From positions 1-6,249 of the forward strand of contig JADGEP010000073.1 in NCBI GenBank assembly GCA_016744275.1: 6,249 nt of DNA, written 5' to 3'. The notes beneath the pieces were generated by a model. The model ran no database searches and was not told the origin of the DNA. It saw only the letters and a program-made list of their open reading frames with translations. A program made the translations under genes and the position numbers. The DNA is from Candidatus Krumholzibacteriia bacterium (lineage in GTDB: Bacteria > Krumholzibacteriota > Krumholzibacteriia > LZORAL124-64-63). Shown here one piece after another: positions 5,251-6,249 of the stretch (position 1 is its first letter; the number at the start of each line of letters is the position of its first letter).

Positions 5251-5281
5251 CATCCGGGCGGCGTTCGAAGGGATCGCGACC

Positions 5282-6249
5282 ATGTTGGAGACCCAGGGCA
5301 TCAAGTTGGATGTGAGCGCCGCTGAAAAATTTCTCGCCGCCGACGCCGTCGACGGACTCGCTGACCAAGTGCGCACCGTCGCCACAGAACTGGAAAATGG
5401 GCAGGGCCCTGGTGCCGAATATCTGGGCTGGTTGGGATTGCCTGGCTCCATCACCGAGACGGATTTGGCGGCCATGCAAGCCAGCGGTGAACGGGCCCGC
5501 CAGACTGAAGTGTATGTAGTGGTGGGCATCGGTGGCTCGTATCTTGGTGCGCGCGCGGTGCTTGAGGCCCTTGGCGGATCCGTTCCCGGTTGCCCCGAAA
5601 TCGTGTTTGCGGGCACAGGTTTGTGCTCGGCCAGCCTGAATCGCGTGCTGGAGAAAATTGCATCCCGCGATTTCCGCGTCTGTGTGATTTCGAAATCCGG
5701 CACCACCCTGGAGCCCGCCGTGGCCTTCCGCCTTTTGCGGGCTGAGCTGGAAAAGCGCCACGGTCTTGAAGGGGCTGCCGAGCGCATCACCGCCGTGACC
5801 GATCAATCCCGAGGCGCCCTGCGCGAACTGGCTGATAAACAGGGTTACGAAACTTTCGTGATTCCCGACGATGTGGGCGGCCGTTTTTCGGTGCTCACCC
5901 CGGTGGGCTTGGTGCCCCTGGCGGCGGCCGGATTGGACATCCGGGCCCTCGTCCGTGGCGCTGCCGACATGGCCAAGGCCTGCACCGGCGGCGAATTGCG
6001 GAACAATCCGGCCCACCTGTACGCCGCCACACGGCACCTGCTCTATGAAAAGGGCTTCCATACCGAAGTCATGAGCACTTTTAGTGCCGACCTGCAAATG
6101 ATTCAGGAATGGTGGAAGCAGTTGTTTGGCGAGAGTGAGGGCAAAGGCGGCGAGGGCATTTTTCCCGCCTCGACGGTCTTCACCACGGACCTGCACAGCC
6201 TCGGCCAATACGTGCAGGACGGCCGTCGCAGCCTGCAGGAAACCTTTCT
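5282..6249 (+). CDS. pgi: Glucose-6-phosphate isomerase, short type (3' truncated)
   Basis: The gene runs off the right edge after 322 codons. It interconverts glucose-6-phosphate and fructose-6-phosphate in glycolysis and gluconeogenesis, in the cytosol. Visible motifs are VVGIGGSYLGARA (80-92), the sugar-phosphate binding SKSGTT (137-142), the isomerase signature DDVGGRFSVLTPVGL (196-210), FGESEGK (282-288), in the region of the catalytic Glu, and TDLHSLGQY (302-310), with the conserved His (305). This pattern is that of the shorter, roughly 430-450 residue Bacillus-like isomerases rather than the 550-residue E. coli type, so about a quarter, including the expected C-terminal catalytic Lys, lies outside. 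ATG 5282 was chosen because GAAGGGA (5267-5273) sits 8 nt upstream. The frame stays open back to 5216, but without an ATG, GTG or TTG. It is divergent from thiI across 160 nt containing inverted repeats. The identity is very secure. Confidence 0.95.
   Translation, partial: MLETQGIKLDVSAAEKFLAADAVDGLADQVRTVATELENGQGPGAEYLGWLGLPGSITETDLAAMQASGERARQTEVYVVVGIGGSYLGARAVLEALGGSVPGCPEIVFAGTGLCSASLNRVLEKIASRDFRVCVISKSGTTLEPAVAFRLLRAELEKRHGLEGAAERITAVTDQSRGALRELADKQGYETFVIPDDVGGRFSVLTPVGLVPLAAAGLDIRALVRGAADMAKACTGGELRNNPAHLYAATRHLLYEKGFHTEVMSTFSADLQMIQEWWKQLFGESEGKGGEGIFPASTVFTTDLHSLGQYVQDGRRSLQETF

Noticed and set aside
5216..5281. Possible N-terminal extension of pgi
   Set aside because: The frame is open and its translation looks somewhat protein-like, but it contains no ATG, GTG or TTG start, and ATG 5282 has a good ribosome site.
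5123..6208. Open frame of 361 codons on the minus strand opposite pgi
   Set aside because: It lies wholly antisense to a highly conserved isomerase, and its product is rich in Gly, His and Arg with no recognisable domain. This is a by-product of GC-biased third positions.
1..6249. CRISPR arrays, tRNA or rRNA genes, insertion sequences
   Set aside because: No regularly spaced repeats, cloverleaf-forming segments, transposase frames or terminal inverted repeats were found on either strand.

Overview
The window is a compact, fairly GC-rich bacterial chromosome segment. It carries five complete protein genes, one more complete gene of uncertain family, and a truncated gene at each edge. No mobile element, rRNA, tRNA or CRISPR array is visible. 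A sigma-54 type promoter, CheW, single-domain CheY and CheC/CheX-type genes point to a motile or surface-sensing bacterium, more likely Gram-negative (deltaproteobacterial or acidobacterial style). The sequence alone does not fix the taxon.

Layout. Bases 1-82 are the C-terminal end of a membrane protein. Bases 83-422 are non-coding. They hold a near-consensus sigma-54 (-24/-12) promoter at 117-132, a short hairpin with a T run, a bulged inverted repeat and a perfect 14-bp palindrome that is half repeated 33 bp further on. Next, on the plus strand, come cheW (423-932) and an HDOD-domain gene (950-1825), 17 nt apart and probably one operon. Converging on them from the minus strand is a second operon read cheY (3753-3391), a tandem CheC/CheX-like gene (3394-2324) and a 160-residue gene (2319-1837). 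Its genes overlap by 4 nt or are 4 nt apart. The two operons meet tail to tail with only 11 nt between stop codons. Further right, thiI (5121-3892, minus) is divergent from a short-type pgi (5282 to the right edge, plus). The 160-nt gap between them is rich in TTGCG/CGCAA inverted repeats.

How the genes may work together. CheW couples receptors to the CheA kinase, CheY is the phospho-receiver, and CheC/CheX/FliY-family proteins dephosphorylate CheY-P. The tandem protein has two domains, each with the D-x3-E-x2-N phosphatase signature. The third gene seems to be a diverged relative that keeps E-x2-N. The minus-strand operon therefore looks like a receiver plus its own dedicated phosphatase module. 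The HDOD protein adds a likely signalling output. No CheA, receptor, CheR or CheB lies in the window, so this is an accessory chemosensory locus rather than a full chemotaxis cluster. thiI and pgi are housekeeping genes with no visible link to it.
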